From: a candidate division FCPU426 bacterium
GTDB lineage: Bacteria; Oederibacteriota; Muellerivitia; Muellerivitales; Muellerivitaceae
Assembly: GCA_030041545.1 (NCBI GenBank)
Contig: JASHNQ010000033.1
Coordinates: 61,155 to 125,154, forward strand
Direction of reading: 5' to 3'
Length of the DNA stretch: 64,000 nucleotides
Position numbers and translations under genes: made by a program. Under the pieces are notes generated by a model. That model did no database searches, was not told the DNA's origin, and saw only the letters and a list, made by a program, of their open reading frames with translations. Of this stretch, positions 26,976 through 34,982 are shown in pieces (within the stretch, counting starts at the first letter, position 1; each line of letters starts with the position of its first letter).

Positions 26976-29900
26976 ATGATTTTTCTTTTCACGGAAATCG
27001 ATCATCCGGAGGTTTTGGACCGGCGGGGGACGGCTGACGCCGACCATGTCCTCGCTTCCCAGCTTTTCCAGATCGAGGAAGCCCTCGCCCGCCACGGCGC
27101 CCACTGGACGAAACGCACCGCCACCGGCGTCCTTTCCGCCTTTGAAGGCGGGGACGGCTCCCCGTCCCCCCCGGAAACGCGCCCCGGCGAAGCGGCCCTC
27201 GCCCTTCAAAAGGAATTCCAAAGCCGCACCTGGGAGGATTTCGGCAAGGCCCGGATCAAAATCGCGCTCCACGCCGGGGAAGCGGAGTCCTTCGACCTGT
27301 CCCCCAGCGGGGCCGGCGGCCAGGACTACGTGGGCCCCGAGGTCCACCACGCCTTGAAGCTGCTGGAGGCCGCCCGCGGCGGCCAAACCCTCCTCACGGT
27401 TCCCGCGGTGCATTTCATCCCCCTGCCCCCCGGCTCCCGCCTGAGGGACCTGGGCCGCCATTGCCTGAAGGACTTGAGCCCGCCCCAAAACCTTTACGCC
27501 CTCACCCACCCGGACACCGGCGAAGGGGTGGCCGAGCCGCCCCGCTCCCTGGAGGACTTTCCCCAGAATTTCTTCCCCCAAGCCTCCCCCTTCTTCGGCC
27601 GGGAGGAGGAAATGGTGGAAATCACCGACCTGTTGTCGCGGACCGAAACCCGCCTAGTGACCCTCACCGGCCCGGGTGGTTTCGGCAAAACCCGCCTGGC
27701 CTTCCAGGCCGCCGCGGAGGTGATCGAAAAATTCAAGGACGGCGTCTTCACGGTGTCCCTGGCGCCCCTGCTCTCGGACCACCTGCTGGTCGCCAGCGTG
27801 GCCAGCGCCGTGAAGTTTTTTTTCTACGGCCCGGAGGACCCGAAGGCCCAGCTTTTGGCCCAGCTGAGGGAAAAGCGGATGCTTTTGGTGATGGACAACT
27901 TCGAGCACATCATCGAGGGCGCCGAACTGGTGGGCGAAATGCTTTCCGCGGCCCCGGGACTGAAAATCCTGGCCACCTCCCGCGAGAAGCTGGGCATCGG
28001 GGCGGAGAAGGTTTTCGAGGTCAAGGGGCTCCGGTACCCGCGGGAGGACTCCGGGGCGCCATGGGAGGCTTCCAGCGCCGTCCAACTCTTCCTCAAGGGC
28101 GCGCGCCGCGTGCGGCCCGATTTCACCCTGGCGCCGGAGGACCGGGCGCCGCTGCTCCACATCTGCCGGTCCTTGGAAGGCATGCCCTTGGGGTTGGAGC
28201 TTTCCGCCACATGGGTGGGGACGCTCACGCTTCCCGAGATCGCGGGCAAGATCGAGTCCAGCCGGGATTTCCTGGCCACCTCCATGCCCTACCTGCCGCC
28301 CCGCCACCGCTCCCTCAGGGCGGTGTTCGAGTATTCCTGGATCCTCCTGGCCGAGGCGCAAAAGAAGGCCTTGAAGGCCCTGTCGGTCTTCCGGGGGGGG
28401 TTTACCGAAGCCGCCATGGGGAAGGTGGCGGGCGGAAACGCGGAGCTTTTGGAGGGGCTGGCGCGCAAATCCCTGGTGCGCCGGAAGGAGGGCCGCTGGG
28501 AAATCCACGAACTCCTGAAGTATTACGCCAAGGAAAAACTTTTCGACGACCCGCGGGAAAAGGAAAAGGCCCTGGACGCCCATTGCCGTTATTTCGCGGG
28601 GTTTACCCAAGGGCTGCGGGGCGAGTTCGTGGGCCCCTCCGAGAGCAAAGCCTTGGAGGAACTCACGGCGGAGATGGGCAATATCCGGGAAGGGTGGGCC
28701 CGCGCCGTGGAAAGGGTCATGGAAAAGGAACTGGACGGCTACCTGGACGGCCTTTTCTTCATTTTCGAGACCAAGGGCTGGTTCCAGGAGGCCAAGGAAA
28801 CCTTCTGGTCGGCGGTCCTCTCATTGAAGGAAAAATACGCCCATTCCCCGATGCCCGTCCGGTCGCGGGAACTGCTGGCGAAGCTCCTGTGCCGCTGGGC
28901 CGACTTCGAGAAAAACATGGCGAATTTCCCCAAGGCCCGGCAATTATACGAGGAAAGCCTTAAGACCTCCCAAAGCACCCCCGGCGGGCCTTGGGGATGG
29001 GCCTTGGCCGGGATGGGCATCGTTTGCGAGAGCGAGGGGGACCACCATACGGCCAAGGCCTTTTACGGGAAAAGCTTCAAGGCCTTTTGGCGCGCCCGGG
29101 ACCGCAGCGGCATCACCCTGGCCCTGAACCACCTGGGCCATATTTCCTCCCTGCTGGGGAATTCCCGGGCGGTTCAAAGCTACGCCCGAAAGAGCCTTTC
29201 CTATTCGGCGAAGGATGGGGACCAAAGGGCCATGGGTTATTCCTACAGCATCCTGGGGGAGGACCTTTACGAGGCTTCCCGTTTCGGGGAAGCCCGGGGA
29301 TATTTCCAAAAAGGCCTGGCGGCTTACCTGCAAAGCGGGGACCGGCGGGGGGCGGGATGGTGCTTCACCAACCTGGGACGCACGGCCCAAGGCACGGGGG
29401 ATTTCGCCGGGGCCCTCCAGATGTACAACGAAAGCACGGCCGTTTACCGGGACTTGGGCGACCTGAGGGCCCTGGCGGGGCTGGCCAACCTCCAGGGCTA
29501 CCTGGAATGGGCCGTCGGTCGCTACGCGGAGGCCCAGGGATTTCTCGAGGAAGGGCTCTTTTATTACAAGGAAGTGCGCGATCCCCGGGGCCAGGCCTGG
29601 TCCCTGGACCTGATGGCCAACCTCAAGCTGGCCCAAGGGGAGGACCGGCAGGCGGAGACCCTCTACCGGCAATCCTACGCCTTGCTGGCCAAGGAGGGAT
29701 TAAACCCCAAAAACAAGGCCTGGCACGCCTATCACCTGGGAAAGCTGGCCGCTTTCCGGAAGGATCTCCCGGAATCGCAAAAATGGTTCCGGCAAAGCTT
29801 GAAGCTTTTTGAGAACCCCCGGGATGACCTGGGGCAAACCCTTTGCCTGATCCAATTGGGGGAAGCCGCCTGCGGGAAGGGGCTTAAGACCCAAGCCCGT

Positions 29901-30335
29901 TCCTTTTTCCGCAGGGCCCTGAAAACCGCCCTTTCCTCGGGCCTGAGGCCCGCCCTGGTGGACGGGGTGGCGGGGGTGGCCCGGCTTCTAAAGGAAGAAG
30001 GCGACGAGCACCAGGCCCTGGGGTTCCTCCATTTGGTCCTGGCCCAGGGCGCCTGCCACCGTGAGACACGGGACTGGGCGGCCCTTTTCCTGGCCGAACT
30101 TGAGTCGCGGTCCACGCCGGAGGAAATCGAGGGCGCCCGGCAATGGGCCAAGACCACCCGCCTGGAGGACGTGGCGGCGGCCTGGATCGCCCCGCGCCCC
30201 CGAAACCCTCAACCCTCCCGCCGGAGCCCCGCGCATGCCCCCAAAAAGGCCCGAAACAAACGCGGCCGTTCCACGGGCCTGAAAATTCGGAAGGCCAAGC
30301 CCAAGAAAAACCGCGCGCCCCAGCGGAAAAAGTAA
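26976..30335 (+). CDS. STAND ATPase with degenerate cyclase domain and TPR array
   Basis: 1119 residues in three parts. Residues 1-180 resemble a class III cyclase domain (IFLFTEIDHPEVLDRRG; GAHWTKRTATGVLSAFEGG), but the second metal-binding Asp of the usual GDG is Ala (TATG), so it should be inactive. Residues about 205-540 are an AP-ATPase/NB-ARC module: Walker A GPGGFGKTRLA, Walker B LLVMDNFEH, sensor LATSRE, GMPLGLELSA. From about 620 to 1060 TPR-like repeats follow, and the tail is very basic (RKAKPKKNRAPQRKK). Such proteins are ATP-driven signal sensors. No DNA-binding domain is seen. Confidence 0.85.
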   Translation: MIFLFTEIDHPEVLDRRGTADADHVLASQLFQIEEALARHGAHWTKRTATGVLSAFEGGDGSPSPPETRPGEAALALQKEFQSRTWEDFGKARIKIALHAGEAESFDLSPSGAGGQDYVGPEVHHALKLLEAARGGQTLLTVPAVHFIPLPPGSRLRDLGRHCLKDLSPPQNLYALTHPDTGEGVAEPPRSLEDFPQNFFPQASPFFGREEEMVEITDLLSRTETRLVTLTGPGGFGKTRLAFQAAAEVIEKFKDGVFTVSLAPLLSDHLLVASVASAVKFFFYGPEDPKAQLLAQLREKRMLLVMDNFEHIIEGAELVGEMLSAAPGLKILATSREKLGIGAEKVFEVKGLRYPREDSGAPWEASSAVQLFLKGARRVRPDFTLAPEDRAPLLHICRSLEGMPLGLELSATWVGTLTLPEIAGKIESSRDFLATSMPYLPPRHRSLRAVFEYSWILLAEAQKKALKALSVFRGGFTEAAMGKVAGGNAELLEGLARKSLVRRKEGRWEIHELLKYYAKEKLFDDPREKEKALDAHCRYFAGFTQGLRGEFVGPSESKALEELTAEMGNIREGWARAVERVMEKELDGYLDGLFFIFETKGWFQEAKETFWSAVLSLKEKYAHSPMPVRSRELLAKLLCRWADFEKNMANFPKARQLYEESLKTSQSTPGGPWGWALAGMGIVCESEGDHHTAKAFYGKSFKAFWRARDRSGITLALNHLGHISSLLGNSRAVQSYARKSLSYSAKDGDQRAMGYSYSILGEDLYEASRFGEARGYFQKGLAAYLQSGDRRGAGWCFTNLGRTAQGTGDFAGALQMYNESTAVYRDLGDLRALAGLANLQGYLEWAVGRYAEAQGFLEEGLFYYKEVRDPRGQAWSLDLMANLKLAQGEDRQAETLYRQSYALLAKEGLNPKNKAWHAYHLGKLAAFRKDLPESQKWFRQSLKLFENPRDDLGQTLCLIQLGEAACGKGLKTQARSFFRRALKTALSSGLRPALVDGVAGVARLLKEEGDEHQALGFLHLVLAQGACHRETRDWAALFLAELESRSTPEEIEGARQWAKTTRLEDVAAAWIAPRPRNPQPSRRSPAHAPKKARNKRGRSTGLKIRKAKPKKNRAPQRKK

Positions 30336-30336
30336 C

Positions 30337-30562
30337 GGAACTATGCTTTTGGCATAGCTTTGCTTTCGATTTTCAGTTTTTCACCCTCTCCCTTGAGGGG
30401 AGAGGGCCGGGGTGAGGGTGATTTCATCGGTTCCACCATCCCCTTACCGGGTTCGACTCCCTTCGGTCGCTCACCGCAAGCCTATCCTCCTGCCCTGAGG
30501 CTCTCGAAGGGCTCCCTTAAGGAGCGAGGGGTGTTTATAAGCTATGCCAAAAGCATAGTTTC
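30337..30562. repeat. 226-bp element, GGAACTATGC family copy 2
   Basis: The left end (30337-30360) starts GGAACTATGCTTTTGGC. The right end (30539-30562) is its complement with one mismatch. Each end can also fold on itself (CTATGC...GCATAG). It begins one base after the STAND stop codon and fills most of the spacer up to the MNT gene. Confidence 0.8.
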
Positions 30563-30644
30563 GAAAAGTAATGCCACCAAAAACTTCTTTTGGTTCATTT
30601 GGGATGGAGTTGGGTGGATGCTAAAATGATTCCCGGAGGAAGCC

Positions 30645-30971
30645 ATGACCCAGGTGACGGATGAAGTAATTGAAACCATAGGACGGACTATCGTGAGGAC
30701 GGCCCACCCGGAAAAAATCATCCTTTTCGGCTCCCGGGCGCGGGGGGAGGGAAAGGAATATTCCGACATCGACTTGATCGTTGTGGAATCAGAACCTTTT
30801 TCGGCGACCCGCAGCCGCCGTAAGGAAATGACCCGGATTGAAATGGAACTGAGGGATTGGGCTGTTCCCTTGGACCTTCTCCTTTACAGCCGGGACGAAG
30901 TGGTCCGGTGGGGGGGGGGACCGGAACCATGTCCTGGGGAAGGCGTTACGCGAGGGAAGGGTCATTTATGA
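30645..30971 (+). CDS. mntA: MNT nucleotidyltransferase antitoxin, C-terminus frameshifted at a G tract
   Basis: 108 residues in the present frame. The minimal nucleotidyltransferase motif is intact: ILFGSRARGEGKEYSDIDLIVVE. MNT antitoxins AMPylate or otherwise neutralise HEPN toxins. After VVRW the frame enters ten consecutive Gs (30910-30919) and continues as a non-conserved tail. In the frame reached by losing one G the protein would end DRNHVLGKALREGRVIYERE with a stop at 30979-30981, which is the usual ending of this family. Either a real frameshift, slippage expression, or a sequencing error. The ORF stop overlaps the HEPN ATG as ATGA. Confidence 0.8.
   Translation: MTQVTDEVIETIGRTIVRTAHPEKIILFGSRARGEGKEYSDIDLIVVESEPFSATRSRRKEMTRIEMELRDWAVPLDLLLYSRDEVVRWGGGPEPCPGEGVTRGKGHL
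30910..30919 (+). repeat. tract of ten G within the antitoxin gene
   Basis: A homopolymer of ten Gs follows TCCGGT. The count sets whether the conserved C-terminus (9 G) or an aberrant tail (10 G) is read. Confidence 0.85.
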
Positions 30972-31351
30972 GCGGGAATGACTCGGCTTCCCGGTTGATG
31001 CAAGCGGCCGGGAAGGACTTCCAGGCCTTGGAAGGAATGGGCAACCCCCAAGCCTTCGCCGACGAGATGCTCGGTTTCCATGCCCAGCCGGCGGTGGAAA
31101 AATGCCTGAAGGCCGGGCTGGCCGCCCAAGGCCAAGTTTACCCCCTCACCCATGATATCCGGCTGTTGTTAGCGGAACTGAAGGCCGCGGGCGCGGAGGT
31201 GGAGCCTTTTTGGGACTTGATCGAATTAAACGCTTTCGCCGTCCAATTCCGTTACGAGTCGCATGATTCCTCCGAGGAGCCCTTGGACCGTCCCTCCGTG
31301 ACGCGGAGGGTGGCTTTGTTGTTGGACCGGGTAAAAGCATTGTTGAAATAA
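30968..31351 (+). CDS. hepT: HEPN-domain toxin
   Basis: 127 residues, all helical, starting MSGNDSASRLMQAAGKDFQ. The motifs AQPAVEKCLKAGLAAQG and YPLTHDIRLLLAEL are typical of the HEPN partner of MNT proteins. FRYESHDS places an Arg and His in the region of the Rx4-6H ribonuclease motif. It overlaps the end of the MNT gene. A 45-bp copy of the 3' end of the upstream STAND gene lies 80 nt beyond its stop codon. Confidence 0.85.
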   Translation: MSGNDSASRLMQAAGKDFQALEGMGNPQAFADEMLGFHAQPAVEKCLKAGLAAQGQVYPLTHDIRLLLAELKAAGAEVEPFWDLIELNAFAVQFRYESHDSSEEPLDRPSVTRRVALLLDRVKALLK

Positions 31352-31516
31352 GACTTCCCCGTTGCCTTCCCGGAAGCGGCGCCGCTTCCGATACCCGCCG
31401 GTTTCCCCGGCGCGCCCAGGCCCGTTCCCGCCGGAAGGCCAAGCCCAAGAAAAACCGCGGGCCCCGGCGGAAAAAGCGACCATAAAAGTTTTCCCCCCCC
31501 AAAAACCCGGTTGTAG
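31352..31516 (+). repeat. direct duplicate of the STAND gene 3' end
   Basis: Bases 31432-31476 match 30288-30332, the last 45 coding bases of the STAND gene, at 43 of 45 positions and in the same orientation. The copy would read RKAKPKKNRGPRRKKRP before a stop. It is followed by a 9-bp hairpin (CCCAAAAAC / GTTTTTGGG, 31498-31526). The MNT/HEPN pair sits between the two copies. Confidence 0.8.
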
Positions 31517-31642
31517 AGTTTTTGGGTCGAATTTCCCGCTGAGACATTTCTTTCGCCCTTGGATGGAAACAACCGGTGGGTCGAGGATGCTTCCGTCCGG
31601 TTGGATGAGGAGTTGGGGTTGGTCTATGAAATAAAAGCTTGA
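31517..31642 (+). pseudogene. short coding remnant
   Basis: After an in-frame TAG the frame reads SFWVEFPAETFLSPLDGNN and ends LDEELGLVYEIKA with a stop at 31640-31642; about 41 residues without a start codon. The composition is protein-like. I cannot assign the family; it is probably the C-terminal part of a lost gene. Confidence 0.35.
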
Positions 31643-31667
31643 GAAAAAGATTAAGGATGAAAAATTC

Positions 31668-32258
31668 GTGAAAATCATGTTTTTGGACGAATCCGGCGAC
31701 CATAGCCTTTCCGTTATCGATCCCCAATATCCGTTGTTTGTCTTGGGGGGCATCATTACCGCAAAAGAATACGCCGAGGGGGAAATGACGGAAAGGCTGA
31801 ACGGGTTTAAGCGGGATATTTTCGGAAGGGAAGACATCATCCTCCATACTTCCGATATCACCCGCAACCGCAACGGTTTCGAGGCCATCCAAAACGTTGA
31901 TTTTCGGAAACGATTTTATGACGGGTTGGAGAAACTACTGGAGGGAATGAGTTTCACTGTTTTGGCCTGCGGGATCCGGAAAGATGAGCATTTGGCCCGG
32001 TATTGCGTCGCGGCATTGGACCCCTACATGCTGAGCCTGCATGTATTGGTTGAGAGATTTTGTTTTGAAATCGGGGACCAACCCGGAGGAGGTATGGTAG
32101 TGGCGGAAAAAAGAGGCACCACCTTGGATCATGAGCTGGATTTGGCATGGCTCAATTTGAAACGGAACTATGCACATGACATACAAACACTAGAACCCTC
32201 GCCCCTTGGGGGAGAGGGTAAGGAGATGATAACGAAGACCCCTCCTGGAGGGGGTTAG
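31668..32258 (+). pseudogene. DUF3800 protein truncated by a repeat insertion
   Basis: The first about 166 residues are a DUF3800-type protein: MFLDESGDHS at the start (metal-binding Asp/Glu typical of the family), HTSDITRNRNGFE, and MVVAEKRGTTLDHEL. At base 32164 the sequence becomes GGAACTATGCACATGAC, the left end of the GGAACTATGC repeat family, and the frame runs on as a repeat-encoded tail (EPSPLGGEGK). The conserved C-terminal part is missing. The start may be GTG 31668 or ATG 31677, with AAGGATGA upstream. Confidence 0.75.
32164..32215. repeat. left end of a GGAACTATGC-family element with a REP-like palindrome
   Basis: Starts GGAACTATGCACATGAC and ends with CCCTCGCCCCTTGGGGGAG. The right end of this element is not found downstream; the IS110 unit follows. 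Confidence 0.6.
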
Positions 32259-33606
32259 AATCGAGATTAGCAAAGTCATACGGGAAGAGAGGGAAGGCCG
32301 ACACCCTACTGGGGCGACGAAGACCCCGCTTGGTAAGTGGCCTCCCGCGATCAACTTTTTTGGGCCTAAGAGCCCGAATAGATAGTTGTCCCTCAACCCT
32401 CTCGAACTAACCCCACTCTTAAAAAGGAGGAGTAATGGGAGATTTTAGCCGATATATCGGGATCGATATCCACAAAAAGACGATGACGTGGGTGGCGCTG
32501 GATGGCCGGAAACGTGAAGTGGGTAGTGGAAAGATGCCGATGGGGCAGATGGAGGGTTGGGCGAAGAAGGAGTTGAAAGCCGGCGACCGGGTGGTGATCG
32601 AGGCAACGGGTAACAGCCACTACGTGCATGGAATCCTGAAGGTCTATGCGGGCGAGGTGCTGATGGCGAACCCGCTGGCCATGCATGACCGGACGAAAGC
32701 CAGGCGCAAGACGGACCGGGTGGATGCGCAAGCTTTGGCGGAGGCCCTAGCCAGCGATTATGTGAAAGCAGTGTGGGTCCCGGGTGAAGAAACGAGGTTG
32801 AGGAGGGAATGGGCGGCCCACCGCAGGGCGCTTTCGCAACAGTTGACGAGCACTAAGAACCAGTTAAGGGCAAGCCTGTACCGGCACGGAAAAGACTATC
32901 GGGGGGCGGATATCCTGGATGAGAAGGCCGCGCAAGAGGTGAAAAACAGCCATTTGCCGGAGATGGTCAAAAGCGTGTTTTTGTCCCACTGGCGGATGGG
33001 GCGGGCGCTGGAGCAGGAGATCGATCGGTTGGAGGGGGAATTCAGCCGGGAAAGCCTCCGAGATGACCAATGCCTGAGGCTGATGACCCTGCCTGGGGTG
33101 AAGGCCCAGGCGGCCATGATCATCACCTCGGCGGTGGGTGAAATTGATCGGTTTGAGACCCCCAAGAAGCTGGCTTCCTACAGTGGACTGGTGCCGATGG
33201 TTTCTAAGTCGGACGAGACGGTCCACTACGGTCCGATCACGAAACAGGGGAGGTCGCTGTTGCGGTGGGTGATGGTGGAAGCGGCCCATGGGGCGGTGAT
33301 GACTCCTGGCCCTCTTCAGGATCGATACCAGAGGCTCATCCGCAAGGGGAAGAAGCCCCAACAGGCCATTGTCTCGGTGGCCCGGCATATGCTGGAGTTG
33401 GTGTGGGTGATCCTGAAACGAAAGACGGTTTACAAACACGCGACGGCGAAGTATCTGGCCTTCAAGTTCCGAAGCGTGCTGAGGGCGGCGCACGGCCGGT
33501 GTCCAAGGATGGCGGCTCCGGCCCTAATGAATGCCGTGATGGGGTGGAAGGCTTGTCCGGCCACCCCTTCATGAAATGAGGGGTTGACGTTATCCATAGA
33601 TAGATA
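32216..33606 (+). mobile_element. IS110-type insertion sequence (ends approximate)
   Basis: One transposase gene with a 219-nt non-coding left part and about 30 nt on the right, and no terminal inverted repeats, as expected for the IS110 group. Palindromic REP-like DNA of the CCCTC...GAGGG type lies on both sides (32193-32215; 33607-33672), so insertion into such a repeat is likely. By analogy with IS621 the left non-coding part would encode the bridge RNA. Exact ends cannot be fixed without an empty site. Confidence 0.55.
32435..33574 (+). CDS. IS110-family transposase (DEDD recombinase)
   Basis: 379 residues. The N-terminal RuvC-like part starts YIGIDIHKKTMTWVALDG (first Asp), then VVIEATGNSHY (Glu) and KTDRVDAQALAEAL (Asp). 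The C-terminal Tnp_20 part has LPGVKAQAAMIITSAVGEIDRF and SYSGLVPMVSKSDE with the catalytic Ser region. AAGGAGGAG lies just before the ATG. The frame is intact, so the element could be active. Confidence 0.93.
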   Translation: MGDFSRYIGIDIHKKTMTWVALDGRKREVGSGKMPMGQMEGWAKKELKAGDRVVIEATGNSHYVHGILKVYAGEVLMANPLAMHDRTKARRKTDRVDAQALAEALASDYVKAVWVPGEETRLRREWAAHRRALSQQLTSTKNQLRASLYRHGKDYRGADILDEKAAQEVKNSHLPEMVKSVFLSHWRMGRALEQEIDRLEGEFSRESLRDDQCLRLMTLPGVKAQAAMIITSAVGEIDRFETPKKLASYSGLVPMVSKSDETVHYGPITKQGRSLLRWVMVEAAHGAVMTPGPLQDRYQRLIRKGKKPQQAIVSVARHMLELVWVILKRKTVYKHATAKYLAFKFRSVLRAAHGRCPRMAAPALMNAVMGWKACPATPS

Positions 33607-33675
33607 GGGTGAGGGGTGTTTTCGCCAAGTAAAATCCACCCTCACCCCGACCCTCTCCCCTCGAGGGAGAGGGGG
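33607..33675. repeat. REP-like palindromes right of the IS
   Basis: GGGTGAGGGG at 33607 pairs with CACCCTCACCCC at 33636, followed by the palindrome CCCTCTCCCCTCGAGGGAGA. Same repeat type as at 6090, 23650, 30382 and 43222. Confidence 0.65.
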
Positions 33676-33748
33676 ATAGGTGTTAAAAACGAATTTTGTT
33701 ACCGGCTCTTAGAACCCAGAACTGATTTGAGGTGGATGGGACGGCGCC

Positions 33749-34927
33749 TTAGCGCTGGAATTGGAAAAGCGGCTGGAGGTCGGGCACCTCATAGGCCTGC
33801 AGCACCTGCTGGCTTCCGTCCCGGCACACCCAGGTGCCGTGCCGCAGGAACCCCAGGGACCGCAGCTGGGCGGTCGTGTAAGGCCCTTCCCATTGGTCGT
33901 CATGGAAGACCAAGAAGGCGAAGCCCGGCGCGGAGGCTTCGGGGGAAGGAAGGGGCAATTTGAAGGAATCCTTCCCCTCCCCCCCGGCCGGCTTTTGGGA
34001 CGGCGCCGTCGAGGACGGGGAGAGGCCCAAGGAAGCGGGAGAAAGCTCGGTGAAGAGCTTGGAAAAGATCCCCTTAGGCTCCTTGGGCTTGAAGGCCGCG
34101 GCGGAAGGCGCCGGGGAGGGTTCGGCGGCGGCCGAAGGCGCAGGGCCCCTGGGAGTGGGGGAAGCCTGCCCTGCCTGTCCCCCGGCGCCTTGCGCGGAGC
34201 GGGAACCCGCCTGCGGTAAGCCTGCCTGCCCTGAGCTTGTCGAAGGGGTCGAACCCGCCTGCGGCCCGCCTGGCGTAGCTTGAGCGAAGCCGGGTGAGCT
34301 GGCCGAAGCCGCCGAGGGGTTTTCCGCGGTTTGCGCCTTGGCGGGGGCTGTGGTTTCCTCCTCGGCGCGCAGCCTGCGGATTTCCTCGGCCAGCTGCTTG
34401 ACCCGCGCCTTGTCGGGCGCCGGCTTGGCCATTTCGTTCTCGAACTCGATGCGCTTCAGGTGCAGGAGGAAGGACTTGCGCAGGATCTTGAAGCATACCT
34501 CCACTTCCGGGTCGATGGGATTGGACTGCAGCGTCATGAGGTTCAGGGCCACCGAATAAGCCAGTTCGGAGTTCTCCGCCCGGACGGCGGGGTCCTTGAT
34601 CGCCAGTTGGTTGAAGCGCTTGATGGCGTGAAGGTAGGTCCGGTAGGCCTTGCGGGGATCTTTCTCTTCTTGGTAGAACTTGCCCACTAGGTAATGGCAT
34701 TGGAGGTCGAAGGTGTCCGCGTTGGCGATGGCCTCGAACAGCTTTAAGGCTTCCGCGACATGGTCCGACGATATGTCATGCTTCGTGAAGCGGTTCAGCA
34801 GGCAAAACTTGATGAATTGGGCCTTAAGCCCCAAATCACCGGGATTATGCTCCATGCCCTTCTTGAACCGCTTGTATTCGGAAGAATAATCCGAATCCTT
34901 ACCCAATAGTTGACCGATAAAACTCAT
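33749..34927 (-). CDS. TPR-like protein with low-complexity linker and C-terminal GYF_2-like domain
   Basis: 392 residues. The helical N-terminal half (about 1-190) looks TPR-like (ALKLFEAIANADTFDLQCHYLVG; KAYRTYLHAIKRFN). Residues about 195-335 are a Pro/Ala/Ser/Gly linker; part of it (STPSTSSGQAG) is the translation of a common genomic repeat. The last 50 residues (VFHDDQWEGPYTTAQLRSLG) match the GYF_2 / DUF4339 type that binds proline-rich peptides. It follows the STAS gene by 55 nt in one operon. The job is unknown. Confidence 0.65.
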   Translation of the reverse strand: MSFIGQLLGKDSDYSSEYKRFKKGMEHNPGDLGLKAQFIKFCLLNRFTKHDISSDHVAEALKLFEAIANADTFDLQCHYLVGKFYQEEKDPRKAYRTYLHAIKRFNQLAIKDPAVRAENSELAYSVALNLMTLQSNPIDPEVEVCFKILRKSFLLHLKRIEFENEMAKPAPDKARVKQLAEEIRRLRAEEETTAPAKAQTAENPSAASASSPGFAQATPGGPQAGSTPSTSSGQAGLPQAGSRSAQGAGGQAGQASPTPRGPAPSAAAEPSPAPSAAAFKPKEPKGIFSKLFTELSPASLGLSPSSTAPSQKPAGGEGKDSFKLPLPSPEASAPGFAFLVFHDDQWEGPYTTAQLRSLGFLRHGTWVCRDGSQQVLQAYEVPDLQPLFQFQR

Positions 34928-34982
34928 GGAAAACCTTCTTCAAGTGAAAATAACCCGCTGGGGAAACCCGACTAACTGGCGA

